Below are positions 12,340 to 24,303 of a stretch of DNA of 64,000 nucleotides, piece by piece. This DNA is from Medicago truncatula (lineage: Eukaryota > Streptophyta > Magnoliopsida > Fabales > Fabaceae), in NCBI RefSeq assembly GCF_003473485.1, contig NC_053044.1:10428501-10492500 (forward strand), in the 5' to 3' direction. Positions within the stretch are counted from its first letter, which is position 1. Every line of letters begins with the position of its first letter. The notes below the pieces were generated by a model that did not search any database, was not told the origin of the DNA, and saw only the letters and a program-made list of their open reading frames with translations. A program made the position numbers and the translations under genes.

Positions 12340-14130
12340 GAGATAACACTAACCACTTTTGTGTTGGATTCGATGTGTACTGTGAATACTTTTGGTATTT
12401 GTCCTTTTATGTGTTGTTATGGGTTTGGATGTCTTATTTCCTGTCGAAGAGTAAGCAGATGTAATAGAAGTAGTAAATGTTAGATTTTTATTTATTTAAA
12501 TTAAAGTCTTTGATAAATTTTAAATTAATTTTCTAAGATTTAATTTAAATATAATTTAAACTATCATGAACTATATATGAAAATTAATTTAAAAATATAA
12601 TTTATCATAAATATTCCACTAAATACACATTGAATGTATCGAGAATTGAAAAATGTTAGAACAATTAAAAACTATGTAGTTTTATTTATTTTTCTTCACC
12701 TATGGTTGCTGCCAATGTGGGGCTAGGTCGCCTTGAATCAAGGATTTGCCTCCTTTTGAATCTGGCTAGTTTAAATCTCGCACATCGTTGTATATTTTGT
12801 TCTTCTGCTTATAAGATTAAGAATAATAGAATGAAACCAATTAAAAATAAGAAGTTTAAAATGAAATATTTGAAGTTGTTTAAATGTTAAATTGATAAAT
12901 GAAATGCATAAGACCCACCACTTGTGTGTCGTAGTTCAAAAGTGCTACAAACGTTTTCATTTTTCCTATTACTGTCTTGTGCTGTTGATGTGACACCTCC
13001 AATGTACCAACATTTTGAAAATGTTAAAACAGTTACAAAGTTAATATGTATGACTCTGAATTATTTAGTTTTATTTTTGGTTTTACCTATGGATGTTGCA
13101 AAGGTGGGTCTATGTCGCCTTAAATCAAGGATTTGCCTCCTTTTTAATCTGGCTTGTTTAAACCCCGCAAGGCGTTGTATATTTTGTGGTGTTGATGTGA
13201 CACCTCGAATGTACCGAGAATTGGAAAATGTTAGAACAGTTACAAAGTTAGTATGTATGACTCATGAATTATTTAGTTCTTATTTTGTTCTCACCTATGG
13301 ATGCTGCAAAAGTGGGGCAACGGCGCCTTGAATCAAGGATTTGTCTCCTTTTTAATCTGGCTTGTTTAAACCCTGCAAGCCGTTGTATATTTTGTTCTTC
13401 TGTTTACAACATTAAGAACAATAAAATGGAACCAATTAAAAATAAGAAGATTGAAAGTAAAATATTTTAAGTTGTTTAAATGTTAAATTGATAAATGAAA
13501 TGCATAAAACCAACCACTTGTGTGTCGGAGCTCAAACGTGGCACAAACGTTTTCAGTATTGCTATTAATGTCTTGGGTTGTTGATGTGCCTACGTTACAC
13601 TGTTGGTAAGTGTCTCCTGACAAAGAGTAAGTGCATACAACATAAGTAATGAAAATAAGTTGGCCGTTAGGCCATAACGTTAGTGAGTTTTTATAAAGCA
13701 TGAGCTATAATAATCCATGTGTATGTCCTAAATTTTATATTTCACCGAAAAATGCAGCAATGTTTCCTTTATTCCGCCTCAAACTGAGCATTTGCTTCCT
13801 ATTCAACCTGGCTTGTCGAAACCCAGCAAGTTTTTGTTTGTGTTGATATTCTGTTTTTATTATTGGGAATTATAAAATGGAACAGATTAAAAGCAAAAAT
13901 ATAAAAATTAACAATTTAATAACATAGATAATGTAACAAATATAAAATGAGTCCACCAAATAGCTTCGACTAACCATTTTTTTGTTGGAGTTCTAGTGTG
14001 TCACTGATATTTATCGCATATCTTTTTCTTTTGTTATGCCTCTCTGATGTGTCGTTGATATTCATTGTATTTGTCTTTCTTTTGTTGTGTTTCTCCGATG
14101 TCGCTACCTCAACATGTTCTGTAGCATTTA
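12340..14130 (-). repeat. Array of repeated exon-like modules upstream of RepHel
   Basis: Two kinds of short block alternate on the minus strand. Type 1 encodes about 35 basic residues such as LAGFKQARLKRRQILDSRR. Copies lie at 12804-12700, about 13190-13090, 13399-13295 and about 13860-13750. Three are bordered by AG and GT splice signals in the same phase, and all read without a stop. Type 2 encodes ENVCSTFELRHTSG-like or KRKRYAINISDT-like peptides near 12990-12920, 13600-13520 and 14130-13980. In the copy near 13.1-13.2 kb the two types are fused without an intron. They are probably alternative or repeated 5' exons of the RepHel transcript, supplying a basic, possibly nucleic-acid-binding N-terminus. 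The role is inferred. The repetition and open frames are seen directly. Confidence 0.65.
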
Positions 14131-14199
14131 CTGGTTTATGGTATACATTAAACAATAAAAAAATAAGAATAGAAGCATTATGTATGACATGACTATTAT

Positions 14200-15354
14200 G
14201 AAATTAATATTTGTAAAATTGTAAGTTTAATTACTTCATATGTAGACCATAGCATAGATACATGAGATGGTTTAGATGTTAATGTGTGTAAAAAATGTTG
14301 ATCATTTGATATATGAGAATCCAAAAGAAGTCTGAAATACTATACTTGAACTTTGATTCATGTTTCTTTACTGATTAAAGAATAAAAAAAAAACATATAT
14401 TTACAACGAAAATAGAAATAACGGAGGTTGTCGTATTGAACGCAGGGGTGGTGAGACGCGAGAAAGGAATGAAGGTTGAAGAAAGAGAACACAGGTGTCA
14501 GCGGTTCAGTTTAGATGTGAGAACAGAGAAGCAAGGTATTCTGATTGGATGTGAGAATGTAAGAGGCGGCAACCATGGCTGAACATGTAAGTAATCATGA
14601 AGCTAAACTACAATATTATATAATCTTGACATGATTGTTTGCATGAGTAGGAACCAACAATATAAGCAGCGAAAGAAGGAACTGTGACATGAATGTTTTA
14701 GTTGCTGATATTGTATGAGAATTTGATGTTACAAAGCCACATCAATTTATATGATAAAGAAGTCAATAAATATATAGATCATGTAGAAAATAGAAGAAAA
14801 AAAAGATGGACGGGGGAAAAAAAATAAAAATAAAAATAAAACGATGATCTAATCCTAGCACCTCTGCTCAATGAAATAACTTTTTTAGAAATAGCACCTC
14901 TGAATGTTGAAATACGACTATGTGTTCATCTGATCCTATTGTTTTAGCTAATAAATTAAAAACCTGAATAAAATAAAAGAAGATGGACGGTGGAACAATT
15001 GACAGTTACATAATAGAAGTTACATAATAGAAGAACTATCTGAATATGTATCAACATCAATATTATATACAAATAAATGTGTAGTAAATAGATGAATGAT
15101 TCTACCAAAAAATAATAATAATGAAAGAAAAAAGCTAAAAAATGAAATAGAGAGCCACATGGCATAAGTATGAGAGATTGGTTACAAAGGGAGAGTTTTG
15201 GTGAGGTGACATGTAAGGAAAATGTAGCTTAAAATACATGTACGCATTTATTATTTATGCAACATTTATGATTTTTTATGTTATGCAGATGAAAAATTGA
15301 TATCTAATAATATGATATGTTACAAAAATTAATGGATACATCAACAACAACAAC

Positions 15355-15395
<41 letters not shown>

Positions 15396-16520
15396 GTAAT
15401 TAATACGATGATCATTAGTATGTCTAGGTAGCTGTATATTTTTATTTTTTTGTGCTGAAATAGGTGTGCTACTTCTACTCAAAGGACAATTTTTCTTTTT
15501 TATCTTTCATTAGTATGTCTATGTTCCTTTTTTGTGTGCTAATGTAGAACTAATTTGATTTCAACAAAAAGAACAATAATATTTTATTATCATTATTATT
15601 ATAAAATTGAACATGTTTATATTATTTCATGCTTTTAGATATAAATATAACGTCATTGGAAAAAAACTTGTAAATATTAGTTACTTATTTATATATCAAT
15701 ATTATGCCTAAGTTGAGGAAAGTATAATTACATTTCACTATGTTTTATATTCTTTGATTTTTTGAAATGTAAATTTTAATTATAAATCTTTCAATATGTG
15801 GTACATCAACCATAATTAAATGGTCTAAAAAAATAATATAGTATATAATAATATAAGGATAATAACTAACACACCCTTTGTCTATCACATGTTAATGTAA
15901 GAACTCACAACTGGAATTGAGCTCAAATAACATTGATGGAGTATTTGTATTTTATTAGTTATTTGGCAAAAGGTAATAATATTTTTTTTTTTGGGTATTA
16001 ACGTGGTAGTAATTTATAGTTACGTATAAAGAATATAATAGGATCTTAATAAAGATTAGCACTTTTTGTTAATATTTAAGTTAGTATTTTATTTTATTTT
16101 GGTTGGCCCATGTAAAAAACTTATTTATCCTTTTTTTTTTTTTTTTTTTTTTGAGGAAGAACCTATCTATCTATATTTGTGTCATTGTTAATTTGATATG
16201 TCTCAATACAACTTGTGTAATTATTATGGCATTAGATTCAGTAAATTTATGATGAAAAACAGATAAACCAACAAACTTGTAAATAAACATTAACCAACAA
16301 TGTAATTTAGGCCAAAGAAAAATAATTGAAAAGACTATATCATAAAAATCAGTTCTCATGTTCCTCTTGTTATAAATTAATATTAAAAATGCAATTAGTT
16401 TGAAAAGCACTTCAAACAATGCAAAGCTTAAAATACTAAATACAATTAGTTTTCTAAACAATGCTAAGCACTTCAAAAGGAAATAATATTTTTAACATCC
16501 TCGACATGGGAACATGAGTT
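14200..16520. other. Non-coding middle of Helitron
   Basis: This lies between the RepHel 5' region and the RPA-like gene. It holds poly-A/T runs, a TAA trinucleotide repeat (about 15349-15395) and a copy of the element's 5' subterminal sequence near 15165-15245. No supportable gene is seen. Open frames here are low-complexity and lack motifs. Confidence 0.5.
15165..15245 (-). repeat. Degraded copy of Helitron 5' subterminal sequence
   Basis: The + strand phrase 'aaagggagagttttggtgaggtgacatgtaaggaaaatgtag..aaaatacatgta' (shown in parts across 15187-15242) matches the sequence at 20690-20740 next to the 5' terminus, with substitutions only. The terminal TCTATATATA itself is not preserved here. 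It is either the 5' end of an older Helitron joined to this one or an internal duplication. Confidence 0.6.
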
Positions 16521-16529
16521 TTCAAAATA

Positions 16530-16960
16530 CAACATAGTTGGAATCCACAACTTTATTAGAGGAACCTTAACCAAACAATGCAAAGCACTTCAAAAGCAAA
16601 CATTCTTCCTTCCCTAGCAGCTAAGCTATCAATCTTCTAAATATTCCATCTGCCTCTGTCCCTAGCAGCCAAACTATCAATCTTCTAAATATTCCATCTT
16701 GTCATCATCACCTGATTCGCTGCCAGAGTGCAATTTTTATCATTCTCCAAGTGTTGTTTCAGCATACATATTTACACGCTTAAATGATTAGACAATGATA
16801 CATCTTACATTAATTTCTGCAAATCTGGCGTTTTAATGCCAAGAGATCCACTTGAGGAAGAACATATAGTGTCAATGTTGTATTCTTTCTCAATCTGAAA
16901 TTTGTAAAATCACATAAGAATTATGTATTTTATTATTTTAAGTGAACAATAAATGAATGA
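16530..16960 (-). repeat. Duplicate of the RPA-like gene 3' end
   Basis: A diverged second copy of the 17281-17580 region includes the exon carrying CSSSSGSLTIEI-like sequence and the last-exon sequence around the stop. The intervening 16980-17280 segment also contains repeats of 'aaccaacaatgtaatttaggccaaag' (about 16290, 17060, 17140). The nuclear-localisation stretch PKKRRK of the main copy is not kept in this copy. It probably arose by tandem duplication of the gene's 3' end and is not needed for the main gene. Confidence 0.65.
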
Positions 16961-17318
16961 AAACATGATTACCATTCACCTTAACATATAGATGCATAAT
17001 CTTTGTCTTCAAAATATAGGTCAGCATTAAAAACAACAAAATCCCTCAATATAACATTATAAACCAACAATATAATTTAGGTCAAAGTCAACATTGATCC
17101 AAAGAAAATATTCTTAAAAAAACACAACATCCAAAAAACATAAACCAATAATGTAGTCTAGGTTAAAAACAAAAAAGACAAAGTCCTCAAAAAAAAAAAA
17201 CACAACCTCAAAAAAACATAAACTGAAATCCACATCTCTATTGATTAGAGAAACATAAACTAAACCATGAAAAACAACTTCAAAAGCAAATCCTCTTAAA
17301 TCCTTAGCAGCCAACTTC

Positions 17319-19801
17319 TCAATCTTCTAAATCTTCCACATCTTCATTCTGGTCCTTATCACCTGATTTGTTGGAGTGCAATCTGAAAAAATCCGCAAGT
17401 TTTTTTTAGCTCACATTTATAGCTTACATATATACATGGTTAAATGCATTAGACAATGATACATCTTACATTAATTTTCTCCTCTTCTTCGGCAAATCTG
17501 GTATTTCAATGGTAAGAGATCCACTTGAGGAAGAACACGCAGTGGCAATGTTGTCTTCTTTCTCAATCTAATATTTGTTAAATTACATCAAAAATTTAGT
17601 ATATAATGGTTTCCAGCAGTGAAGAATAAAAGAATGGAAACATGATATAACTAAACACCTTAACAACTGGCTTCAGAATCTTATGTGCAGTGAAGCTTTG
17701 TACTCCACGACGTTCAAAGTAAGAGCTCAGCTTAACTTGAAAAATATGCTTTGAACCAATGATATGCTGGAGCTGTTTAGGCAGATCAGAGTCACGTCCA
17801 GTCTGCTATCCAAACAAAAAGGAATGGAATGTAAGTTTAGAAAACAATCAACTTTTATTCTATTTTTTCAATAATAAAAAAAAACCACCGATAAACACCA
17901 TATTAGATTTAGGATATAATGTAACACACATTTTCTAAATCCGGGGTGAGGTCATCTAGCTTTAGTTGTGCCAATTGTTCAGCAACTTCGGCAAACAACA
18001 CAAATATTGTTGATTCCGTAGAGTCGTTGACTTGAAGTTCCAAACGGTACCTATAGAGATTCATTGTAATTATTTCAAGCAACATATATATATTTAAGGC
18101 CATGTGATAAGGAAAAAAAATACTTCAAATGAACTCACCTAATCTTTGGATAGTCGATCTTTTTAGTACAATGCTCACAATTGAAGTCTGTCTCAGTGGA
18201 ACTCACAGTTTTCCTACAATGAGGGCAAGAAACATAATACAATCCATTTTTTAGCAGGATGTCATCAACTGTTGCAACACAATTGTAGACAACATCACCC
18301 TGCAAGTAAAGTTGAAAGTATGAGTGTATGACACACTGTGATAATGAAATAAAAAATAGGTCTAGAGAATAATTAACCAAGTGTTGACCTGATAAACTCC
18401 CGAAACTGCCATGGATAAAAGCTCAGATATGGTCTTCACATCAACATTAGTTAAAGACAAAGTTTCAGTTGTTTTCAGAACACTGTTTTTCCCCCTACAA
18501 CGATGCAACAACACACAATTAGAAAATAGGCAACATAATATAAACATAAGTATTTAAACATGAGTTAAATGACGCACTTGGACGACAAAATTAGATCAGC
18601 AACTTCAGGGGTGTCTATGTTGATATAAATTGTTGTGGATCTTGAAGACGAAACATAAAGCTCACCTACAAAAATATATCACATATGGAGTGGTTGAGGA
18701 GAGGGTAATTAAGTTGAATATTAAATGTCATGGTATGAGCAGTTACCTTGGTATTGTTTTACCAAAGTGGAGGTAAAAATTGCCACATTTGGCTTAGGAG
18801 TAGCATGCATTTGATCTATCAGTTTTTGATTAAACATCGGAGCATAGTCATCCCATAGCGTTACCTTCAAGACATTCCCACTGCCAAAAGTTGCGTAGGA
18901 TTAAAAAGTTTGTTAATTGATTTTTGTGGTAAATGTGTTATACGCTACTAAATGAGAATTAAATCATGGGGAACAAATTATGTTGCACCTGCCATCCCCC
19001 AAATGAAGTGACAACATGTCGACTTTCCCATTGACGGTTGTTTTCTCCTCAATTGGATCCACATCAATTATAAATCCAATTACATCTGTCGAGAAACAAA
19101 AGTGTTACATTCTTTACACAATGTAATAGATTTGTATTACATATAATTTAATATTTTGCTAAACCAACCTGCCAACACCTCTTTCCCGCAACGTTTGATA
19201 AGATCATTGAAATTAACAAATTCAAAGATATAGCGAGGGATTGTGTTGTCATCCGAGCCCTCCTCAGTCACAATTGCGTCACCATAGAAACTAAGCATGG
19301 AGGGATTGTTTTCAACCACAGCATATTTCTCCTTGTTTTTTGAGACCTCAAAGTGTGAAATTACATATATCTTGCCTTCTTGCAAGACTTTCTTCAATGA
19401 AGGTGAGAACCTCCTTGGTATTGTAGCATGAATGCAATTTGCCTAGAAAGCATTTGTAAATAGTAAGTAAAGAAAGATTATTTGCGAAGGAACAACAATA
19501 TAGCAATTTCATTGATAAACACCTTCTCATCAATTAGCACCATATCTGTACTAATTATTTCCTTTTTTTTTGTTATATTCAGCGTGTCCCACATGCGTGC
19601 TACCCTAACTTTGATCTTGGTATCAGGGGCAGCATTGGAGAGTTTGTTGAGAAAGGTATGCACACCATTGTTGTTGACTTCTCCGACCCTGTAAAAGTAA
19701 AGAACATGAAAAAAGATTAGATTAAAGGTTTTATTTAACATGGTAGAGGAAAAGCGCAAGAAAGTGGTTTACTTGGTTCCATTGACATCAATGGCAGACA
19801 T
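17319..19801 (-). CDS. RPA70-like single-strand DNA-binding protein of Helitron
   Basis: It resembles the large subunit of replication protein A (OB-fold, DUF223 type) found in autonomous plant Helitrons, where it is thought to coat single-stranded DNA during rolling-circle transposition. About 11 exons are supported by splice signals and open frames. The first three are 19801-19773 (MSAIDVNGT), 19688-19523 and 19442-19169; the rest lie near 19086-18989, 18882-18746, 18666-18578, 18495-18390, 18302-18141, 18050-17930, 17806-17660 and 17569-17473, with a last exon ending in a stop at 17319. The product is about 490-500 residues. OB-fold parts include KIKVRVARMWDT and NVLKVTLWDDYAPMF. A zinc ribbon is seen as CPHC ... 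CEHC. Near the C-terminus PKKRRK looks like a nuclear localisation signal, and the acidic tail ends NEDVEDLED. The protein is intact as far as can be read. Confidence 0.85.
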
Positions 19802-20614
19802 GGTAGGGAAGCAAAGAGAGTATGTGGGAAGAAATGAAATTACACAGATAGATGTGACAGAATGAGTGGAAAAGGAATGACACCAATGCTGGTTATATAG
19901 GTGTGTGGGAAATACTGTCATTGAAATGGTTTAAAGTGTAACAAATTTTTAGGCTTTATGTGAAGGAATGCGAAGAGGCACAAATTGAAATTGTAACCAA
20001 GGATGAACATATTTTGGCCGAAATTATTCATTACTTCTATTAAATTCTAATTTGTTTATTTATTTATTTATATTTATATTGCATTCTTGGTGATACAAAT
20101 AAAAAAATTGTGAACCTTGTTTACTGCGACCATTGCTTTTGTGTGGCATGATATATTAAAACCGTAACCTATAAGGAGTTACAATAAGAAATAAAGGTAC
20201 ATAATTTTGGTAAAAAGGAGTTACCCATATAATTGTCAGCCGCTTATAATAAAGGTAATAAGTAAGATGTGTAACTGACCATTACTACACCATAATCATT
20301 CAAGTTTTGGTAATTATTAATTAAAAAATTAGCAAATGATTTTTGGTAAATGGGATTTGCACATAGATTGCCACAATAAATTCATGGGAGTCACAAATCA
20401 GTGAATCACAATTCATTTACAATTCATTTGGCCAATAACTCGTGGCTGCATTTAGCAGTTACATATATGTTTTTTTTTGTTGAGAAATTGCATAGTTTTG
20501 AAGGATTGTGGCAGTTACATGTTTAAAAATATTTATGTCACACTAAATATTATAACCCTTTCATAGGAGAATGCATTCATTCATATAATATAATAAAATT
20601 CATATAAGAAATAA
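19802..20614. other. Helitron 5' non-coding region, likely promoter of RPA-like gene
   Basis: AT-rich sequence upstream of the RPA-like start codon (minus strand). No open frame of note is seen. It should contain the promoter, but no TATA box can be singled out among many AT runs. Confidence 0.35.
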
Positions 20615-20750
20615 GAATTATTGGTGAGGTGACACATAAGCAAAGTCTTGCTTATAATGAGAGAATGCATGTAAGGAAATAGTTAGAAAGGGGGATGTTT
20701 GTGAGGTTACACATAGGCAAAATGTAGGTTAGAATACATGTATATATAGA
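20615..20750 (-). other. Helitron 5' terminus and subterminal repeats
   Basis: On the minus strand the end reads TCTATATATACATGTATTC, with host A before TC. The next 130 bases contain two imperfect copies of a motif like TTTGC-TATGTGT-ACCTCAC (near 20640 and 20705). The first 11 bases are identical to the 5' end of the second Helitron at 38520, which supports the assignment. Confidence 0.7.
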
Positions 20751-20797
20751 TAGATAGATAGATATAGATAGATAGATAGATATAGATAGATAGATAT
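20745..20797. repeat. (GATA)n microsatellite
   Basis: A run of GATA/GATATA units lies immediately beyond the Helitron 5' end. It blurs the exact insertion point. Confidence 0.9.
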
Positions 20798-21018
20798 GCT
20801 ACCAGAATATAACTAAGTGAGTGTGTTGAATACATAATGTTTATGTTGCTCAGAGAGAAAAACCGCTGCAAGAAGACGCTAGCTAGCTAAGCCATAGCAC
20901 CTATAGCATATTTTGACACAATAAAACATATTCATTCATTCAAATTGAAAGAGTACATTGATATAATGCAAATTCGTTAAAAACAAAAAAGATGAATTTG
21001 TGAACAGGCTCACAACAT

Positions 21019-22368
21019 TGATAATTGTCAGAAAACAGTTAAATAGGATATATATTTTAGGCACTTTGATTACTTGGTTCACAAGTTATCTCGTGAAAAG
21101 CTCATAAATATTGAAGAATAGTTCATTTATGCTTTTTACATCTAATGCCAACTGTTTGTGTAGGAAAATGCATGTCTGGATACTTAAAAAGCAAGAAAAC
21201 ACAAAGAAATGAAAAGGTTAACTCGCCAGGCGATCCCAAGGCGAGTTCATGGCGAGCTGAGGCAGAAAGTCCATTTCTCACTCGCTCCCAACTCGCAATG
21301 GCGAGAGAAAGGCGAGCAAGGAGGTTCAAGAGCTCGCCATGGCGAGCAAAATTACTCGCGAGGCGAACTATGGCGGCCTAGCCCTTCAAACCTGACGTGG
21401 CAAAAACCCATAGGGGAAGAAAGCTTAACTCGCCATGGCGAGAACATCCACTCGCGAGGCGAGTTGTGTCAGAACAGAAACATTATAAAAGGCCACTTGA
21501 TCATAACATTAAAGCATCATCCAGGGAGATCATATCTGATACAATAGACCACTAGAGGGAGAGAGAAAGCAGGAGAAAACCAGGGAGAACTTAAGGAACA
21601 AGGAGCACAAGGATTGAAGGAATCTCCAAGATCATTGAGACATCATGGCTTGCTCATTTCATATCTTCTTTTCTCCTTGTAAGGTTACCATGACAATGTG
21701 TAGCTAAACTCTTTTTGTTGAGATTAAATCTAATCAACTCTATTAGTATGTATTTATTTTGATTATGATGTTGTTTGTTCTTAATTATCTTTTGATGTTG
21801 AGGATAATCTTGTTTTCCATTTTGATCCTATGGATTTGAATTGCTATTGGAAAATATCTTTTGAATCTAGGTTAGAATAATTCTCTATCAAATCTCTTTT
21901 TCTAGACATGGAATTAGGTTTTGGTAATCACTTTGAATATTGGAACTTAAAGCTTTTGTATCATTGAATGGTTTGGGAAATCAACTATACAACGATACAA
22001 TCGACTAGTGGATCGTTCAGTAGTTTGAGAAATCGACGATCGAACGACTCAATAGAATTCACGACATCATTTGGACACGAATGATGTTGTCGAGCAATAT
22101 GTGATAATATCAATTGATAATTAGGATCCGCAACACTAAATCCGAGAATACGTATGAATAGGTTGATGAATTTTAATCCCAACATAATCATTTCCCTGTT
22201 AACTCTCATCCCATTCACATTTCTGTAGTTTTATAGTTTATGAACCGAAACAATTCCGCAATCCGAGCTCAGAACGATATGAATTGTTGAATGGCCTAGA
22301 ATATCGCATTAGTCCCTGAGGAGACGATATAAATACTTACAATTGTTTGATGCAAAAATATTACATCA
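21019..22368 (+). repeat. 5' LTR of Athila-like element
   Basis: It starts TGATAATTGTCAG and ends TTACATCA. It contains four copies of the GC-rich palindromic modules (CTCGCCATGGCGAG / CTCGCGAGGCGAG) at about 21220-21470, in the front fifth of the LTR. Small open frames in both LTRs are identical in kind and are not genes. Confidence 0.95.
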
Positions 22369-22371
22369 AAA

Positions 22372-22389
22372 TGGCGCCGCTGCCGGGGA
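22372..22389 (+). other. Primer-binding site (tRNA-Asp type)
   Basis: The sequence tggcgccgctgccgggga is complementary, with one mismatch, to the 3' end of plant tRNA-Asp as I know it. It is the usual site for minus-strand priming in Athila-group elements. Confidence 0.85.
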
Positions 22390-22564
22390 CTGGCGTTTAG
22401 ATATTTGAAGCATTGAGACAATTTGTATTGTTTTGAGCATTTGTACATAATCTGTATATATTTTTCTCTTTTTGGATAGTTGTTTGCACTAACCCCTATT
22501 TGGTATACAAAGAAAAGTTTCTTGTTAGTTGTTTCCGTTTCAGGTTTGTCACATAAACGAAATC

Positions 22565-23260
22565 ATGGCTGCTCATGGTTATAACAACTTCTACACTCCA
22601 TTGGAGTATGAATCATATCAATAGTATCAACAACATCCCTCTGAAGATGAACGAATATCAAAGATGGAAAATATTTTGAATCTGTTCATGCAGCAATCCA
22701 TGATAAACATGCAAGGTACTAACCAAAGATTGAAAAATTTATCATGCCAAATGGAGAAAATGCAGCTGCAACTTTCAGACATAGATGTTCAAATCAGCAA
22801 TCGATTCCTTCATGAAAAGCACGAGGATGTTTCAACAGAGAATGAGGAATTCAATGATATTGTTGACGAAGGAGTTGATCAAACTAAGGAAGGTACAACA
22901 TTGAAAGGATGTGGTGAATTTGAAATTGCACAAGAAATCGACACATCACACAAAGAAGAATTTCCTCAAGAACGGCCATATACTGAAGAGGCCGAAACTG
23001 TTGAAAATGAAGAAATGATGGAGGTGACAGAGAAAAAGGAACGGATACTAAGCAAGGAAGAATCAATGGAAGGAAAAGGGAAGAAAGTGAACAAGGTGGA
23101 AATTGATCGGGTCATAGATGAGATATGTGCCTTGTTCAACAAACCAAAGTTAGGGAGAACATGGACTCCATATCAGTGGTACCTTAAGTTCATGGAATTC
23201 CTCCCAAAGTGCAGGATTGCAAAAGATGATGTGCTGTCCGTTTCATTTCGGCCACCCTAA
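22565..23260 (+). pseudogene. Gag-like/post-pol fusion frame of LTR element
   Basis: The frame begins with ATG at 22565 (MAAHGYNNFYTPLEYESYQ), meets an in-frame TAG at 22622-22624, and continues open from 22664 to the stop at 23260. The front part is Gln/Met-rich and helical. The middle is Glu/Lys-rich, and the end (about 23100-23260) resembles the region that follows pol in Athila-group elements. The next bases (aaaaaaggcgtcgagctaac, then gttgggaggcaccccaa) are the usual downstream context of that region. The join suggests that almost all of gag-pol was deleted. Confidence 0.65.
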
Positions 23261-23421
23261 CAAAAAAGGCGTCGAGCTAACGACGTTAAACAAGCTCTTG
23301 TTGGGAGGCACCCCAATTTTGTAAGTATATTTACAGTTTTAAAGCATATTAGTTGTAGGAGTCATGTGCATACCAAAACCATTCAAAGATCAGAAGCCAA
23401 AAGAAAGCAAGTTTTGAACTG

Positions 23422-23535
23422 TCATAGCTCGCGAGGCGAGCCCAACAAGTCGCCATGGCGAGTCAATTAGCATTTGACTGCGTTGACTACCAAAGTACTC
23501 GCCACGGCGAGTACATATGCTCGTGAGGCGAGTAA
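23422..23535. repeat. Palindromic GC module pair in LTR element interior
   Basis: ctcgcgaggcgag, then tcgccatggcgag, then ctcgccacggcgag and ctcgtgaggcgag, occur within about 110 bases. They are the same modules as in the LTRs, but in a different part of the element. Confidence 0.9.
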
Positions 23536-24079
23536 CAGCTGTTCTGACAGTTACGAATTCCAAGGTCACTAACTCCTTCATTAATCTCCTTAACCACCCA
23601 TTACCAACATTCCTCTCTCATTTTCGGTTTTCATTTCTCTCTCATCAAAATCTCTCAAACATTTCCTCTCCTAACATAAGTCAATCCAAGTCAAGCCTAC
23701 TGCATAATCACTTCTACACTTAGATTAATTCTGATTCAGGTTTGTATACACTTTACTTTCATTCATTTCCATTTTTCATGAACAAACCCTAAGGTAGTAG
23801 ATAATGAACAAGTTTCTTCAGATTAATACCCACATGACTGAGATGAAACAGAATCATGCACACATTCTTGTTGTTCTTGTTCCAATCCACAACTTTTGTT
23901 AACCCTTTTGTAAAAATTAAAAATAGGGTTTTTGTGGAACAAATCTGAAATTCAAAGCAAATGCATGATTTAGTTCATCTCTATGTCATTATCAGGGTCA
24001 AAATTGTTGTATTTAGGGTTAGGAATCATGAAACTGGAACAATTTTTGAAAAAGGGTAAATCTTTGCAATTTTCTGGGT

Positions 24080-24186
24080 TACTCGCCATTGCGAGATTCA
24101 TCACTCGCCAGGCGAGTGTTCATCTGGAAACCCAGAAATTCATCTCTACTTGCTATGGCGAGTACATTTACTCGCGAGGCGAGTTG
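24080..24186. repeat. Palindromic GC module pair in LTR element interior
   Basis: ctcgccattgcgag with ctcgccaggcgag, and cttgctatggcgag with ctcgcgaggcgag, lie in the leader of the second ORF. Confidence 0.9.
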
Positions 24187-24303
24187 CACCAGAACCTGCA
24201 CTTTTGTTTTAGAAACCAGCCTCTGATACTCCAATTGTTTTTTTTTACTGATGCTTAATTATCCATTTTGTTGTGTATGGTATTTTCTGGTTGTTTTGTA
24301 GGC

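Larger units (their letters stand above)
4967..20750 (-). mobile_element. Large Helitron with RepHel and RPA-like genes
   Basis: The element reads on the minus strand. Its 5' end is TCTATATATAC at 20750 and its 3' end is CTAG at 4970-4967, preceded by a 9-bp perfect hairpin. The host bases are A before the 5' TC and T after the 3' CTAG, as expected for Helitron insertion between A and T. It is about 15.8 kb and carries a RepHel gene (7134-12173) and an RPA70-like gene (17319-19801), both transcribed from the minus strand. This is the coding set of autonomous plant Helitrons. The 5' boundary lies beside a GATA repeat that contains further TC positions, so it could shift by some tens of bases. 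A second, degraded 5' subterminal copy near 15.2 kb hints that the element may be composite. Confidence 0.8.

Noticed and set aside
12283..13470. Plus-strand frames with repeated CLLFNLACLNPA peptides
   Set aside because: They are opposite-strand reads of the minus-strand exon modules, whose splice signals fit the minus strand.
16171..16476. 101-residue hydrophobic minus-strand frame
   Set aside because: AT-rich low-complexity sequence that contains copies of RPA-gene 3' non-coding repeats, so it is not likely to be coding.
21123..21547. Apparent genes repeated in both LTRs
   Set aside because: They lie inside LTRs and run through palindromic GC modules; they are not conserved proteins.
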